NCBI RefSeq assembly: GCF_002950945.1
Contig: NZ_CP012673.1
Coordinates: 2,604,001-2,668,000 of the forward strand
DNA: 64,000 nucleotides
Source: Sorangium cellulosum
GTDB taxonomy: Bacteria > Myxococcota_A > Polyangia > Polyangiales > Polyangiaceae
Direction: 5' to 3'
Part shown: piece after piece, positions 17,556 through 26,498 of the stretch
Position numbering within the stretch: the first letter of the stretch is position 1
How the letters are laid out: every line of letters starts with the position of its first letter
Notes under the pieces: generated by a model
Databases searched by the model: none
The model's input: the letters and a program-made list of their open reading frames with translations, nothing else
What the model was told of the DNA's origin: nothing
Translations under genes and position numbers: made by a program

Positions 17556-18437
17556 GTGAACGCCACGCCCGACACACGAAACGCGGCCGCCGCCCCGGCC
17601 GCGGGCGCCGGCCTGCCGCCGGCGAACCACCGTATCCGGATGCCGGACTTCGAGCTCGGCGACGCCCTCACGGCCGAGCAGCGCGCCTTCCTCGACACGC
17701 ACGGGTTCATCCGCTTCAAGGGCTTTGCCGGCCGCGACACGGTGCGCTCGTTGATCGAGGAGGTCGAGGACATCGACCGCCGGCTCGTCCGGGAGGGGAG
17801 GACACACGTGAACGGCGTCCCGCTCCTCTTCGGCGTCCGGAAGGACGGCTCGCGCTACATCCAGCGGATGGTGTTCGCGTCGCTCTTCGGCGAGCGCCTC
17901 GGCGCGTTCCTCCGCGACGACCGCTTCCGCGCCGTCCTCGACGTGGCCGGCCCCGGCTACCGCATCGCCGAGCGGGAGCGCGACGGGCTCGTGATCAACC
18001 ACTACCGCCACGAGGAGGGGTCGACGTACCAGCGCCTCGGCTGGCACACCGACAGCCTGCGCGACGTCTTCTATCTCGAGAAGCCGCGGCGTTACCTGAA
18101 CGTCGGCTTCTACCTCGACGACTCGCCCCTCTCGAAGGGCGGCGTGCGGCTCCTCCCCTCGTCGCACGAGCAGGGCCTCTTCTCGATGCTCACCCGCAAG
18201 GCCTACTTCCTGGACCACCGGCCCGATCCCGAGGAGTACGCGCTCGAGGCCGAGGCGGGCGATCTCACGATCCACGACGGCCGCATCTGGCACCGCGTCG
18301 CGCAGGCGACGGCCACGGGCGACGCGAGCCAGCGGCGGGTCATGTACCTTCCGCTCATGACGGGCCCGCTCAAGCCGAAGCACGAGGGCAGCCCGACGCC
18401 GCTTTATTTCCGGCTGAAGCGGCTCGCGGGGTACTGA
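17556..18437 (+). CDS. Phytanoyl-CoA dioxygenase (PhyH) family Fe(II)/2-oxoglutarate oxygenase
   Basis: 293 residues from a GTG at 17556 preceded by GAGGAGAAAG; another in-frame GTG at 17535 is possible. The metal triad is visible: LGWHTDSLRD (His-x-Asp) near residue 165 and GRIWHRVAQ (distal His) near 248, with QRRVMY giving the 2-oxoglutarate arginine. It should hydroxylate a small molecule or lipid. The gene heads a plus-strand operon with a GNAT protein (7-bp gap) and an MFS transporter. Its promoter must lie in or beside the nrfA relic. Confidence 0.9.
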   Translation: MNATPDTRNAAAAPAAGAGLPPANHRIRMPDFELGDALTAEQRAFLDTHGFIRFKGFAGRDTVRSLIEEVEDIDRRLVREGRTHVNGVPLLFGVRKDGSRYIQRMVFASLFGERLGAFLRDDRFRAVLDVAGPGYRIAERERDGLVINHYRHEEGSTYQRLGWHTDSLRDVFYLEKPRRYLNVGFYLDDSPLSKGGVRLLPSSHEQGLFSMLTRKAYFLDHRPDPEEYALEAEAGDLTIHDGRIWHRVAQATATGDASQRRVMYLPLMTGPLKPKHEGSPTPLYFRLKRLAGY

Positions 18438-18444
18438 GCGCGCG

Positions 18445-19596
18445 ATGCCGGTCGCCGTCGAGGAGGTGAGGAGCCGCGCGGAGCTCGCCGAGATCCTCGA
18501 TCTGCCGCTCCGCCTGCACGCGGCCGACCCGTGGTACGTGCCGCCGCTCCGCGCGCTCCTCCTCCGGCGGATCGACCCCGGGAACCCGTTCTTCCGCGAC
18601 GCGAGCCTCCGCTTCTTCCGGGTGCGGCGCGGGCGCGAGACGGTCGGGTCCGTCTCGCTGCTCCTCGACGAGGGGCACGACCGCCACAGCGGCCAGCGCA
18701 CGGCGTTCTTCGGCTTCTTCGAGTGCGAGCGCGACCCGGAAGCGGCGCGGGCGCTGCTCGGCGCGGTGAGCGAGCGCGCGGCGGCGCTCGGCGCGACGTC
18801 GCTCCGGGGCCCGCGCAACGTGACGCGCGTCGAGGACGTCGGCCTGCTGATCGAGGGGTTCGGCTCGCGGCCGCCGCTGCTCGCCGGCCATCACCCGCCG
18901 TACTACCGCGAGCTCATCGAGGCCGAGGGGTTCACGAAGCGCTTCGACATGCTCGCCTACGACACGCCGCTCTTCGACGCCGCGGGGCGCCGCCGCGAGC
19001 TCCCCGAGGCGCTGCGCCGCAAGGCGGCGTCGGTGGACATCCCCGGCCTCGAGGTGCGCCGGGTCTCCTTTCGCCGCGTCTCGCGCGACATGGAGCTCGC
19101 CCACGCCGTCTTCACCGAGGCGTACCGCACGGTGCCGGACGTGGTCCCGATGTCCTCTGCGCAGTTCGTGAGCCTGGGGCGCCTGTTCGTCGCGCTCGCG
19201 GACCGCGACCTGCTCCAGCTCGCGACGGTGCGCGGCCAGCCGGCGGCGTTCGCGGCGTGCCTCCCGGAGCTGAACGAGGCGTTCGCGGCGGCGCGCGGCC
19301 GGCTCTTGCCGCTCGGCTGGGCGCGCGTCGCCTGGGCGCTCCGCCGCGTCCGGACGGCGAGCTTCAAGCTGATCGGCGTCGTGCCGGCGTTCCGGTCGAT
19401 GGGCCTCCACGCGAGGCTCATCCAGCACGTGGTCGACGGCCTGCGGGCGGCCGGCTACGAGCGGCTGGAGGCCTCCTTGATCCACGAGGACAACATGCCG
19501 ATGCGCCACATCGTCGAGTCGGCCGGGTGCGCGCTGTACCGGCGCTACCGTGTCTATGAGCGCCCGCTCGGGCAGAGGGAGCAGGTGACGCGGTGA
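18445..19596 (+). CDS. GNAT-like acyltransferase, large two-domain form
   Basis: 383 residues, about twice a single GNAT. The C-terminal half has GNAT features: LATVRGQPAAFAACL (central strands), the substrate segment FKLIGVVPAFRSMGLHARLIQHVV, a variant of the Q/RxxGxG/A acetyl-CoA loop, and ASLIHEDNMPMRHIVESAGCALYRRYRVYER, which matches the end of many N-acyltransferases. The N-terminal half begins with PLRLHAADPWYVPPLRALL, common to a bacterial family of uncharacterised proteins with this layout. It sits between the PhyH and MFS genes and overlaps the latter by GTGA. The substrate is unknown. Confidence 0.82.
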   Translation: MPVAVEEVRSRAELAEILDLPLRLHAADPWYVPPLRALLLRRIDPGNPFFRDASLRFFRVRRGRETVGSVSLLLDEGHDRHSGQRTAFFGFFECERDPEAARALLGAVSERAAALGATSLRGPRNVTRVEDVGLLIEGFGSRPPLLAGHHPPYYRELIEAEGFTKRFDMLAYDTPLFDAAGRRRELPEALRRKAASVDIPGLEVRRVSFRRVSRDMELAHAVFTEAYRTVPDVVPMSSAQFVSLGRLFVALADRDLLQLATVRGQPAAFAACLPELNEAFAAARGRLLPLGWARVAWALRRVRTASFKLIGVVPAFRSMGLHARLIQHVVDGLRAAGYERLEASLIHEDNMPMRHIVESAGCALYRRYRVYERPLGQREQVTR

Positions 19597-20834
19597 CGAT
19601 CGCCTCCGAACCGAAGACGCCGTTCACGCCGTACCAGCGGCGGCTGTTCGTGTTCCTGAGCGTGGCCTCGTTCTTCGAGGGCTACGACTTCCTGGCGCTC
19701 ACGCAGATCCTCCCGAACGTCGGCGCGGAGATGGGGCTCTCGGCGAGCGACGAGGGGCTGCTCGTCGGCGTCATCAACGTGGGCACGATGATCGCCTACG
19801 TGCTGGTCCGCAAGGCGGATCAGTGGGGCCGGCGGCGGGTGCTCACGATCACGATCGCCGGCTACACGTTCTTCTCGGTCCTCACGGGGCTCGCGCCGAA
19901 CGTGTTCGCGTTCGCGGCCTGCCAGCTCCTCGCGCGTGTCTTCCTGATCGGCGAGTGGGCGGTCAGCATGGTGTACGCGGCCGAGGAGTACCCGAAGGAC
20001 CGGCGCGGGATGGTGATCGGCGTGATCCAGGCGTTCTCGAGCCTGGGATCGATCGTGTGCGCCGGCGTCGTGCCGCTGCTCCTCTCGACGTCGCTCGGGT
20101 GGCGCAGCGTGTATTTCGTGGGCGGCGTCCCGCTCGTGATGATGGCGGTGGCCCGGCGCGGCCTGCGCGAGACGGCGCGGTTCGAGCGGCACGCGGCCGA
20201 GCGGCAGCACGAGGGCGCGCCGCCGTTCACGCAGATCCTGAGGTCGGCGCACCGCCGCCGGATGCTGGAGCTCGCCTTGATCTGGGGCGTGACGTACGTC
20301 TGCACGCAGAACGCGGTCACGTTCTGGAAGACGTTCGCGCTCCGGGAGCGCGGGATGACGGACGCCGAGGTGGGCGCCAGCATCACGCTCGCCGCGATCG
20401 TCTCGATGCCGCTCATCTTCGCGTCGGGCAAGCTGATCGACGTCGCTGGCCGCCGCAAGGGCGCGGTGGTCATCTACACGGTGACCGCGGCCGGCGTGCT
20501 CGGCGCCTACGCGCTCCCGACGCAGGCCGGGCTCACGGTCGCGCTGATCTTCGCCATCTTCGGCGCGAGCGGCGTCTTGCCGGTGCTGAACGCGTACACG
20601 ACCGAGCTGTTCCCGACGCACCTCCGGAGCGACGCGGTCGCCTGGTCCAACAACCTGCTCGGCCGGATCACGTACATCCTGTCGCCGATCGGCCTCGGCG
20701 TCGCGGCGGAGCGGGTGGGCTGGGGCAGGGCCGTGTCGACGACGGCGGTGTTCCCGCTGATCGCGCTGGCGCTCATCCTGTGGCTGCTCCCGGAGACGCG
20801 CGGCAAGGAGCTCGAGGAGACGTCGCGGGTCTGA
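19593..20834 (+). CDS. MFS transporter, sugar/organic-acid symporter type
   Basis: 413 residues, 12-helix MFS. FEGYDFLALTQILPNVG, DQWGRRRVL (motif A), LLARVFLIGEWAVSMVYAAEEYPKDRR and LDEL-like C-terminal PETRGKELEE are typical of the metabolite:H+ symporter branch (sialate/aromatic-acid-like), not drug pumps. The GTG start is inside the GNAT stop (4-bp overlap). Co-translation with the PhyH and GNAT genes suggests uptake or export of the compound they act on, which is inference. Confidence 0.9.
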   Translation: MTIASEPKTPFTPYQRRLFVFLSVASFFEGYDFLALTQILPNVGAEMGLSASDEGLLVGVINVGTMIAYVLVRKADQWGRRRVLTITIAGYTFFSVLTGLAPNVFAFAACQLLARVFLIGEWAVSMVYAAEEYPKDRRGMVIGVIQAFSSLGSIVCAGVVPLLLSTSLGWRSVYFVGGVPLVMMAVARRGLRETARFERHAAERQHEGAPPFTQILRSAHRRRMLELALIWGVTYVCTQNAVTFWKTFALRERGMTDAEVGASITLAAIVSMPLIFASGKLIDVAGRRKGAVVIYTVTAAGVLGAYALPTQAGLTVALIFAIFGASGVLPVLNAYTTELFPTHLRSDAVAWSNNLLGRITYILSPIGLGVAAERVGWGRAVSTTAVFPLIALALILWLLPETRGKELEETSRV

Positions 20835-20894
20835 GCCGGCCGTCGCCCGCCGGCCCGTGGTACCGTCGTCCGCGCACAGCGCGAGGAGGAGCCT

Positions 20895-21794
20895 TTGATC
20901 CAGCACCATCACGCCGATCTCGGCCAGATACGGATGCACTACGTCACCGCGGGGGAGGGCGAGCCCGTCCTCTTCCTGCACGGCTTCCCGGAGTACTGGG
21001 GAGTATGGCGATCGGTGATCGAGGATCTCTCCCGCGATCACCGGACCATCGCGCCCGACCTGCGCGGGTACAACCTCACGTCGCGCCCCGAGGAGGTGGA
21101 CGCGTATGGGATCGAGCACCTCGTCGGCGACGTGAAGGGCCTGCTCGATCACCTGGGCGTGCGGAAGGTCCGCCTCGTGGCCCAGGACTGGGGCGGCCTC
21201 GTGGCGTGGTGTTTCCTCCTGCGGCATCCGGAGTACGTCGAGCGTTTCGCCACCATCAACATCACCCATCCGCACCTGTTCAACGAGGCGCTGCGCAGCG
21301 ACCCCGAGCAGCAGCAGGCGAGCCAGTACATGCTGCAGTTCCGCGCGCCCGGAACCGAGGTGGCGATGGCCCACGACGACTTCGCGTCCCTGCGCGCGGT
21401 GGTCTTCGAGGACGCGCGGGCCCACGGGGCGAAGCTCCCGGACGACCAGGTCGAGGAGTGGCTCGCGGCCTGGAGGCAGCCCGGGGCGATTGCAGCCGGG
21501 CTCAACTATTACAGGGCCGCCGAGATCGGGCCTCCGCCTCCCGGGAAGGTGGTGGAGCGCCCGAGCAACGTGCTGGAGCGCCTCGGGATCGGGCCGGATC
21601 GTTACGGCGTGGAGGTCCCGGTCCTTGTGCTCTGGGGCGAGGGAGACCGTTACTTGCTGCAGAACGGTCTCGACCGGCTGCACCGTTACGTTCGCGACCT
21701 CCACATCCGGAAGATCCCCGGGGTGACCCACTGGGTCACGCTGCAGCGGCCCGAGGTCGTGGCGCGCTCGCTGCGCGGCTTCTTCCGGGGGTGA
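20895..21794 (+). CDS. Alpha/beta hydrolase, epoxide-hydrolase group
   Basis: 299 residues from a TTG at 20895 with GAGGAGGA just upstream. The oxyanion turn HGFPEYW (residues 29-35) and QDWGG with the nucleophile Asp98 mark the soluble epoxide hydrolase/haloalkane dehalogenase branch. HGxP favours epoxide hydrolase. VLVLWGEGDRYL and GVTHWVTL give the acid and base (His near 276). Lid tyrosines (YMLQF, GLNYYRA) are present. It is convergent with the PNGase F-like gene, 55 bp apart. Confidence 0.92.
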   Translation: MIQHHHADLGQIRMHYVTAGEGEPVLFLHGFPEYWGVWRSVIEDLSRDHRTIAPDLRGYNLTSRPEEVDAYGIEHLVGDVKGLLDHLGVRKVRLVAQDWGGLVAWCFLLRHPEYVERFATINITHPHLFNEALRSDPEQQQASQYMLQFRAPGTEVAMAHDDFASLRAVVFEDARAHGAKLPDDQVEEWLAAWRQPGAIAAGLNYYRAAEIGPPPPGKVVERPSNVLERLGIGPDRYGVEVPVLVLWGEGDRYLLQNGLDRLHRYVRDLHIRKIPGVTHWVTLQRPEVVARSLRGFFRG

Positions 21795-21849
21795 GCCCAC
21801 GCCCACTGCCGTGCGGTCGCGCCGTCGTGCGGCCGCGCGGGCAGGGACG

Positions 21850-23031
21850 TCAGGGTTGCTGATCGCCGAACGCGAGATAGACCGCCGAGATCCTCCACTG
21901 CCCGCCCTCTGCGACCGTGGAGATCTCCCACTCGAAGGTGTGGCTCCCCGGCGTGCGCAGCGCGTCCGCGTCCCAGGTGAACGGCGGCGATTCGCTCCCC
22001 GGGCACCAGTTCGCGCGGGACGCCCTCACGCTCGAGATCGCGCCGCACGGGTTCTCGAGGCAGTAATCGAAGCCGTCGTTCTCCGGGCCGTAGTGGGTGA
22101 GCGTGCAGAGCTTCTCGCAGTCCGTGCGCCAGGGCAGGAGCGTCGCGAGCTCTGCGCCGTCCACCCGGATGACATGGTTCCTCTTGCAAAACTCCTCCGC
22201 GGGCCCGATGCACCCCGACCCGATCTCGCCGCCGCCGTGTCCGGTGACCCGGTACTCCAGGCGCGAGCTCACCGTCCCCTCGGGCACCTCCACGGCGAGT
22301 GGCCCCGGCGCGTCCGCCGCCGTCTGCGAGCCGTTGAACAGCGGGATCACCGCGAGCACCTTTCGCGGCGCAGGTCCGGGCACCACCTCGACGACCGCGC
22401 TCACGTTCCAGCCTCCGTTCGAGCCGCTCACCTCGCCGTTCGCGTCGGACCAGGTCGGGATGACCGCCCTCAGCCGGTGCTTGCCCGCGGGGAGCCCGTT
22501 GGCGACGTCGGTGAGATCCACCTCCAGGTGGAGCGGCCCCCCGAACGGCGTGATCGCGCGAACGAGCTCGATCCCGGGGGGATCCGCCGCAGGATCGTCG
22601 GGGTCGTCGAGCGATAGCTCGAAGTTGCGATCGAACGCGTCGCAGTCCGCGGGCCAGTTCTCGCCTTCCGGTGGAGGGTTGTCCTGCCACGTCTCGAACG
22701 GGTAACACGTGGTCTCGAGATCGACGACGAGCTTCACGCTCGCGAACGGCCCGTCATGGAGGTCGATGTCCGCGTCCGCCCGCTGGAAGTTCGGCTGGCT
22801 CGAGTCGCTCGTGATCCGGACCCGTTCGAACGCCGCGATCGTGTAGGGATCCGCGTAAGAGGGCGTCGGCACCGCGTCCTCGGACCCGTCCGCGCCGCCC
22901 GTGCCGCCTGTGCCGGTCTGGGATTCGCCGGGCGCTGGCGATGTGTCTCTGCCGCACCCGGAGGCTCCCACAAGGGTCACGGATACCAGCGCCCCGGCGA
23001 GGGCTCGTCGTGCGAGATGTCGTACCGCCAT
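21850..23031 (-). CDS. Peptide-N-glycosidase F-like lipoprotein
   Basis: 393 residues from the ATG at 23031, chosen for its GAGGA site; a longer start at 23076 lacks one. A signal peptide with lipobox GASGC is followed by a Gly/Thr-rich spacer. The C-terminal domain has VTGHGGGEIGSGC, EEFCKRNHVIRVDG, LPWRTDCEKLC and SRANWCPGSESPPFTW, the pattern of the PNGase F C-terminal domain. The N-terminal domain (VKLVVDLETTCYPFETWQDN) resembles the paired N-domain. Enzymes of this family release N-glycans from glycoproteins. Catalytic acid residues could not be verified by eye. Surface anchoring suits a role in degrading host or prey glycoprotein. Confidence 0.8.
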   Translation of the reverse strand: MAVRHLARRALAGALVSVTLVGASGCGRDTSPAPGESQTGTGGTGGADGSEDAVPTPSYADPYTIAAFERVRITSDSSQPNFQRADADIDLHDGPFASVKLVVDLETTCYPFETWQDNPPPEGENWPADCDAFDRNFELSLDDPDDPAADPPGIELVRAITPFGGPLHLEVDLTDVANGLPAGKHRLRAVIPTWSDANGEVSGSNGGWNVSAVVEVVPGPAPRKVLAVIPLFNGSQTAADAPGPLAVEVPEGTVSSRLEYRVTGHGGGEIGSGCIGPAEEFCKRNHVIRVDGAELATLLPWRTDCEKLCTLTHYGPENDGFDYCLENPCGAISSVRASRANWCPGSESPPFTWDADALRTPGSHTFEWEISTVAEGGQWRISAVYLAFGDQQP

Positions 23032-23237
23032 GGGATCCTCCGAGGCGAGAGGCGCGTTTCGCGCTCCGGTCTTCATAACACGACGGCGCGCCGGCGGGGC
23101 CGTCCGTCGCCGCGTTCGGCGCCGGCTCGGCCCTGTGGACGCCGGGGCTGGCGTCCGGGGTGGGGGCCGCGGTTGCCGCCCGGGAGGAACTCCAGGGTGG
23201 CCGGCGTGGTAGCCGCCGCGGTACTCTCCTGCTCACC

Positions 23238-23663
23238 ATGGCACTGCACATCGATCATGTCGTTCTCTGGGTCGAGGATCCTCTCCGCGCGCTCGACTTC
23301 TATACCCAGGTGGTCGGGCTCGCCGGCGTCCGGGTCGAGGAGTTCCGGGCGGGAAAGGCTCCCTTTCCGAGCGTTCGCCTCTCCGAGGCGTCGATCTTCG
23401 ACCTGATGCCCGTCAGCTCCGCCCAGTTCCTCCGCTCGTACACCGGCGAGGAGAAGCCGTCCGCCGCCGGGAAGCCCATCAACCACGTCTGCTTCGCGAT
23501 GACGCGGGGAGAGTTCGACGCGCTGGCCGCCCGGCTCGCCGCGGCGAACGTCGCGATGCACACGGTGGAGAATCCGTCGTTCGGGGCGCGGGGGTTCACC
23601 GATCATTGGTTCTACTTTCAGGATCCGGACGGCAATACGCTGGAAGCGCGTCATTACGAATGA
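23238..23663 (+). CDS. VOC superfamily (glyoxalase/dioxygenase fold) protein
   Basis: 141 residues from MALHIDHVVLWVEDP. The paired beta-alpha-beta-beta-beta modules are visible: H7 in the first strand, INHVCFAM near residue 78 starting the second, and DPDGNTLEARHYE at the C-terminus with the metal-ligand Glu. The length fits a single VOC chain, probably dimeric. The function could be glyoxalase-like, antibiotic resistance or dioxygenase. The divergent gap to the PNGase-like gene (206 bp) must hold both promoters. Confidence 0.9.
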   Translation: MALHIDHVVLWVEDPLRALDFYTQVVGLAGVRVEEFRAGKAPFPSVRLSEASIFDLMPVSSAQFLRSYTGEEKPSAAGKPINHVCFAMTRGEFDALAARLAAANVAMHTVENPSFGARGFTDHWFYFQDPDGNTLEARHYE

Positions 23664-23760
23664 CGTAAGGCGGCGCCTCGCGGGCGCGAGATTTGTCAAG
23701 AGCACGGCGTGCTTTTGAGATCGTCAAAGAGGTCGGGCCCGAGCGGGCAAGAAGCACCTC

Positions 23761-24107
23761 CGTCTCTCGTCTCTCGTCTTTCGTCTCTCGTCTCTCGTCT
23801 CTCGTCTTTCGTCTCTCGTGATCGTCCTCGTGATCGTGATCGTGATCGATCTGGCACGGTGGCCGTCTCGATGACTCCGAACATCGAAGAGAGCTCACGG
23901 AAGCTGGCGAGCGCAAGCCGAGCACGCATTTGCATTGTGTTCGGCGTGAAGGCGCAACGATGGAGTGCGGCGACCTGGCGGACGTACGCTGTGCGGACGC
24001 GTGACAACACAAGTGATCACGATCACGATCACGATCACGAGGACGATCACGAGAGACGAAAGACGAAAGACGAAAGACGAAAGACGAAAGACGAAAGACG
24101 AAAGACG
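23761..24107. repeat. Large heptad/hexad inverted repeat in a convergent junction (locus 2)
   Basis: This has the same architecture as 3632-3921, here between the VOC gene and the esterase gene (gap 23664-24186). Left arm 23761-23848: TCTCTCG/TCTTTCG heptads, then TGATCG hexads. Right arm about 24014-24107: ATCACG hexads, then AGAGACG and many AAAGACG heptads. 23803-23848 pairs perfectly with 24020-24065 (46 bp; one more A-T pair outside), with a 171-base loop unrelated to the locus 1 loop. Where locus 1 has GAACG/CGTTC, this locus has GATCG/CGATC in both arms. Nothing coding was seen in the gap. Confidence 0.9.
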
Positions 24108-24186
24108 GGGGCGAACGGCCGGGGGAGCCGGCGGTCCGGCTACAGTTCGCGAGTCATCTTCCGGGGGGGCGGCCCGACGGCAAACC

Positions 24187-25281
24187 TCACCGCGCCGACA
24201 GAAATCCCTCGATCACCTCGAACACCCGCGGCACGACGGGAAGCCCCGGATCGCGGTACGCCTTCTCCTGCGCCGCCCTCTCCAGCGCGGCCTCCTTGAG
24301 CACATGGTTCATCCCCTCGATCAGGACGAGCTCCGCATCCCCCCGCGCCCCCGCGAGCCGCTCGGCGTCCTCCACCGCGACCTGGATATCCGTCGTCCCT
24401 TGCACGATGACGACCGGCGCCTCCACCCCCTTGATCTCGACCGCAGGATCATACGCCATCCACGAGATCAAGTAAGGCTGCACGCTCGGGTGAAACAGCT
24501 CCACGAGCGCTGACGGAACCTCCTCCACGAGCTCCCCGCCCTCGAGCGCCTCGATGATCCCATACGCCGCCTCCCGCAGCTCCCCGTCCGGGATCCCCCT
24601 CTCGAGCTGCTCGCGCAGCACCTCGCCAATCGGCCGCCCCGCGCCCGCGATCGAGATGTACCCCTCGATCTCGACCTCCTTCGCGACCAGCATCCCGAGC
24701 AGCGATCCCTCGCTGTGCCCCACCACCGCGATCCTCGCGAACCGCCCGTCCTCGCGGAGCCTCTTCACCCAGAGACCCGCGTCGTCGGCCCCCATCTCGA
24801 AGCGGAACTCCCGCGCGTCCGGCGGCGCCGCGGCGACGCTCCCCCCGACGCCGGCCTTGTCGTAGCGGATCGACGCGATCCCCCTGTCCCGAAGCCCCTC
24901 CGCCAGCAGCCGGTACGCGCCCGCGCCGATGCCTGCGCCCGCGGAGTTCCCCTCCCGGTCGGTCGGCCCGGAGCCGGGAATGATCACGACCGCAGGGAAC
25001 GGTCCACATCCGCCCGGCACCTCGAGCGTCCCCGCGAGCGCGCCGCGCGTGTTCTCGACCGTGACCTCGACGCTGGCCGCCTCCGGGCACGGCGGGCCGT
25101 CCACCGGTGGAGGTTGCCCTCCATCGCCCGGGAGCGGATCGCTCGCGTGCGGCTCCCCGTCGCCGCCGTCCACGCCGCCGCAGCCGGCGGCGAAGGGCGA
25201 CCACGCCAGCGCGGCCACACAGGGAAGAGCGACGAGAGCGCCTCTCGCCGAACGCATGAACCAGGATCGCAACGACATCAC
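24187..25281 (-). CDS. Alpha/beta hydrolase (dienelactone/esterase-like) lipoprotein
   Basis: 364 residues. Signal peptide with lipobox FAAGC, then a Gly/Asp/Pro spacer. The hydrolase domain has PAVVIIPGSGPTDREGN (oxyanion region), IRYDKAGVGGS, nucleophile elbow GHSEGS near residue 197, VVIVQGTTDIQV (acid) and IEGMNHVLKEA (His). This is the family of secreted serine esterases often annotated as S9-like alpha/beta hydrolases. It is anchored outside the cytoplasm. The start may also be the second Met. Confidence 0.88.
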   Translation of the reverse strand: MMSLRSWFMRSARGALVALPCVAALAWSPFAAGCGGVDGGDGEPHASDPLPGDGGQPPPVDGPPCPEAASVEVTVENTRGALAGTLEVPGGCGPFPAVVIIPGSGPTDREGNSAGAGIGAGAYRLLAEGLRDRGIASIRYDKAGVGGSVAAAPPDAREFRFEMGADDAGLWVKRLREDGRFARIAVVGHSEGSLLGMLVAKEVEIEGYISIAGAGRPIGEVLREQLERGIPDGELREAAYGIIEALEGGELVEEVPSALVELFHPSVQPYLISWMAYDPAVEIKGVEAPVVIVQGTTDIQVAVEDAERLAGARGDAELVLIEGMNHVLKEAALERAAQEKAYRDPGLPVVPRVFEVIEGFLSAR

Positions 25282-25431
25282 GAGCCCTCCGTGAAGAGAA
25301 TCGAGGATGGAGACGATGGAGACGTGGGGCGCCGCCAGAGCGCATCGCTGCGCTCGCGGCCTGCCACCGATGAAGACGAAGATGCGAAGTCGGCGCGCGC
25401 CGCGCGAGGCGACCAGCGCGCCGGCGAGCGC

Positions 25432-26097
25432 TCAGCCGAGGCGCAGGAGCGCGACCTTCGAGACGACCTCCGAGGCGATCACGAGGCCGACGAACCCGGC
25501 GATCAGGGCAGCGCCGCGGAGCCCGGAGGCGCTCTTGAAGGCCTGGTAAAGCAGCGTCAGAAACCACACGACGCAGAGGACCCCGGCGAGCAGCGCGACC
25601 ACGAGGCCGGGCGTGAAGCTGGGCAAGGCCGCCGGGGTCGTCGCCGGGACCGGGGCGGCGAGCAGGCCGAGCAAGAGACCCGAGAGCGCGAGCGGCGCGC
25701 GCGCGAGCCCGGTCATGCCGAGGAAGTCGATGAACCGCACGTCGCGCCGCAAGAGCCGCGCGTAGGCCCAGAAGAGCAGGGCGGGCAAGGGCCACACGAC
25801 GATCTGCTCGAGGAGCGCCGCCGGGAACGAGATGGCCTGCGACGTCGCGTGCAGATCGAGGAAGCCATCGAACCGGACGCTGAGCCGCGTGATCGCGACG
25901 CTCAGCGCGGCGACGCCGAGCCCCGCCGCCGCCGCGAGCCCCCCGCCGAAGCGCTCGAAGGGATTGAGAGCAAGCTGCCACCCTCGCCGGGCGGGGCGCG
26001 GCGACATCGTGGCGAGCAGCCGCTCGCCCTCCGCAGGCTTGAGGACGTTGTCGCGCACGAGCGCGCGCACGCGTTCATCGGGCGTCGCCATGGTCAT
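25432..26097 (-). CDS. Yip1-like integral membrane protein, partner of the DUF2089 regulator
   Basis: 221 residues. A short N-terminal helix pair (ERVRALVRDNVLKPAEGERLLATM), reminiscent of the short helical domains before regulator-coupled membrane proteins, precedes five or six hydrophobic helices. The overall layout resembles Yip1-domain proteins, but no diagnostic motif is visible. Its ATG overlaps the stop of the DUF2089 gene by 4 bp, so the regulator and this protein are translationally coupled. The function is unknown; a membrane sensor or target of the regulator is plausible. Confidence 0.75.
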   Translation of the reverse strand: MTMATPDERVRALVRDNVLKPAEGERLLATMSPRPARRGWQLALNPFERFGGGLAAAAGLGVAALSVAITRLSVRFDGFLDLHATSQAISFPAALLEQIVVWPLPALLFWAYARLLRRDVRFIDFLGMTGLARAPLALSGLLLGLLAAPVPATTPAALPSFTPGLVVALLAGVLCVVWFLTLLYQAFKSASGLRGAALIAGFVGLVIASEVVSKVALLRLG

Positions 26098-26459
26098 AAA
26101 CCCACCTTTCGCAGCGCCTCTTCCGCCTCTCTGGCCGAGAGACGCCCATTCTCGAGCGCATCCAATATCTCGTGCCGGCGCCGCTGAACCCCCTGCTCGA
26201 GCGCCTCCAGCCGGGCGATCACCTCATCCAGCCGGTTGCGCACGGTCGGGTAGCTGATCTGAAGGTGCTGAGCCATCGCCTTCAAGCTCCCCGACGCGCG
26301 CACGAACGCGGTCACGAAGGCGAGATCCTCCGGCGAGAGCTGGAGCAACGGGGGGATCTCGAACTGCCCATCGAGGTGGGTCCCGCAGGTCTGGCAGCCG
26401 AGCCGCGTCGCACGCAGCTCGCTGTCACAGCTCGGGCACCGGACGACAAATCTTGACAC
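26094..26459 (-). CDS. DUF2089 family zinc-ribbon/HTH regulator
   Basis: 121 residues from a GTG. An N-terminal zinc ribbon (C8, C11, C22, C25: CPSCD...CQTCG) is followed by LSPEDLAFVTAFVRASGSLKAMAQ and HLQISYPTVRNRLDEVI, the helix-turn-helix that defines DUF2089. A C-terminal SHOCT-like piece (ILDALENGRLSAREAEEALR) follows. It is probably a transcription regulator of its own operon. The start codon lies only a few bases from the predicted +1, so the mRNA may be leaderless. Confidence 0.9.
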   Translation of the reverse strand: MSRFVVRCPSCDSELRATRLGCQTCGTHLDGQFEIPPLLQLSPEDLAFVTAFVRASGSLKAMAQHLQISYPTVRNRLDEVIARLEALEQGVQRRRHEILDALENGRLSAREAEEALRKVGL

Positions 26460-26460
26460 G

Positions 26461-26498
26461 GGATGGTCTTAATATCGACCATCCATCAACAATGTCAA
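26461..26498 (-). promoter_or_regulatory. Sigma70-type promoter with overlapping palindromic operator for the DUF2089 operon
   Basis: On the minus strand a perfect -35 TTGACA (26498-26493) is followed, 18 bases on, by TATTAA (26474-26469). A perfect inverted repeat GGATGGTC-N8-GACCATCC (26461-26484) covers the -10 and spacer. The GTG start of the regulator is at 26459, so a transcript starting about 7 bases after the -10 has almost no leader. An operator over the -10 next to a small HTH gene suggests autorepression (inference). This is the clearest sigma70-like promoter in the window. Confidence 0.65.
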
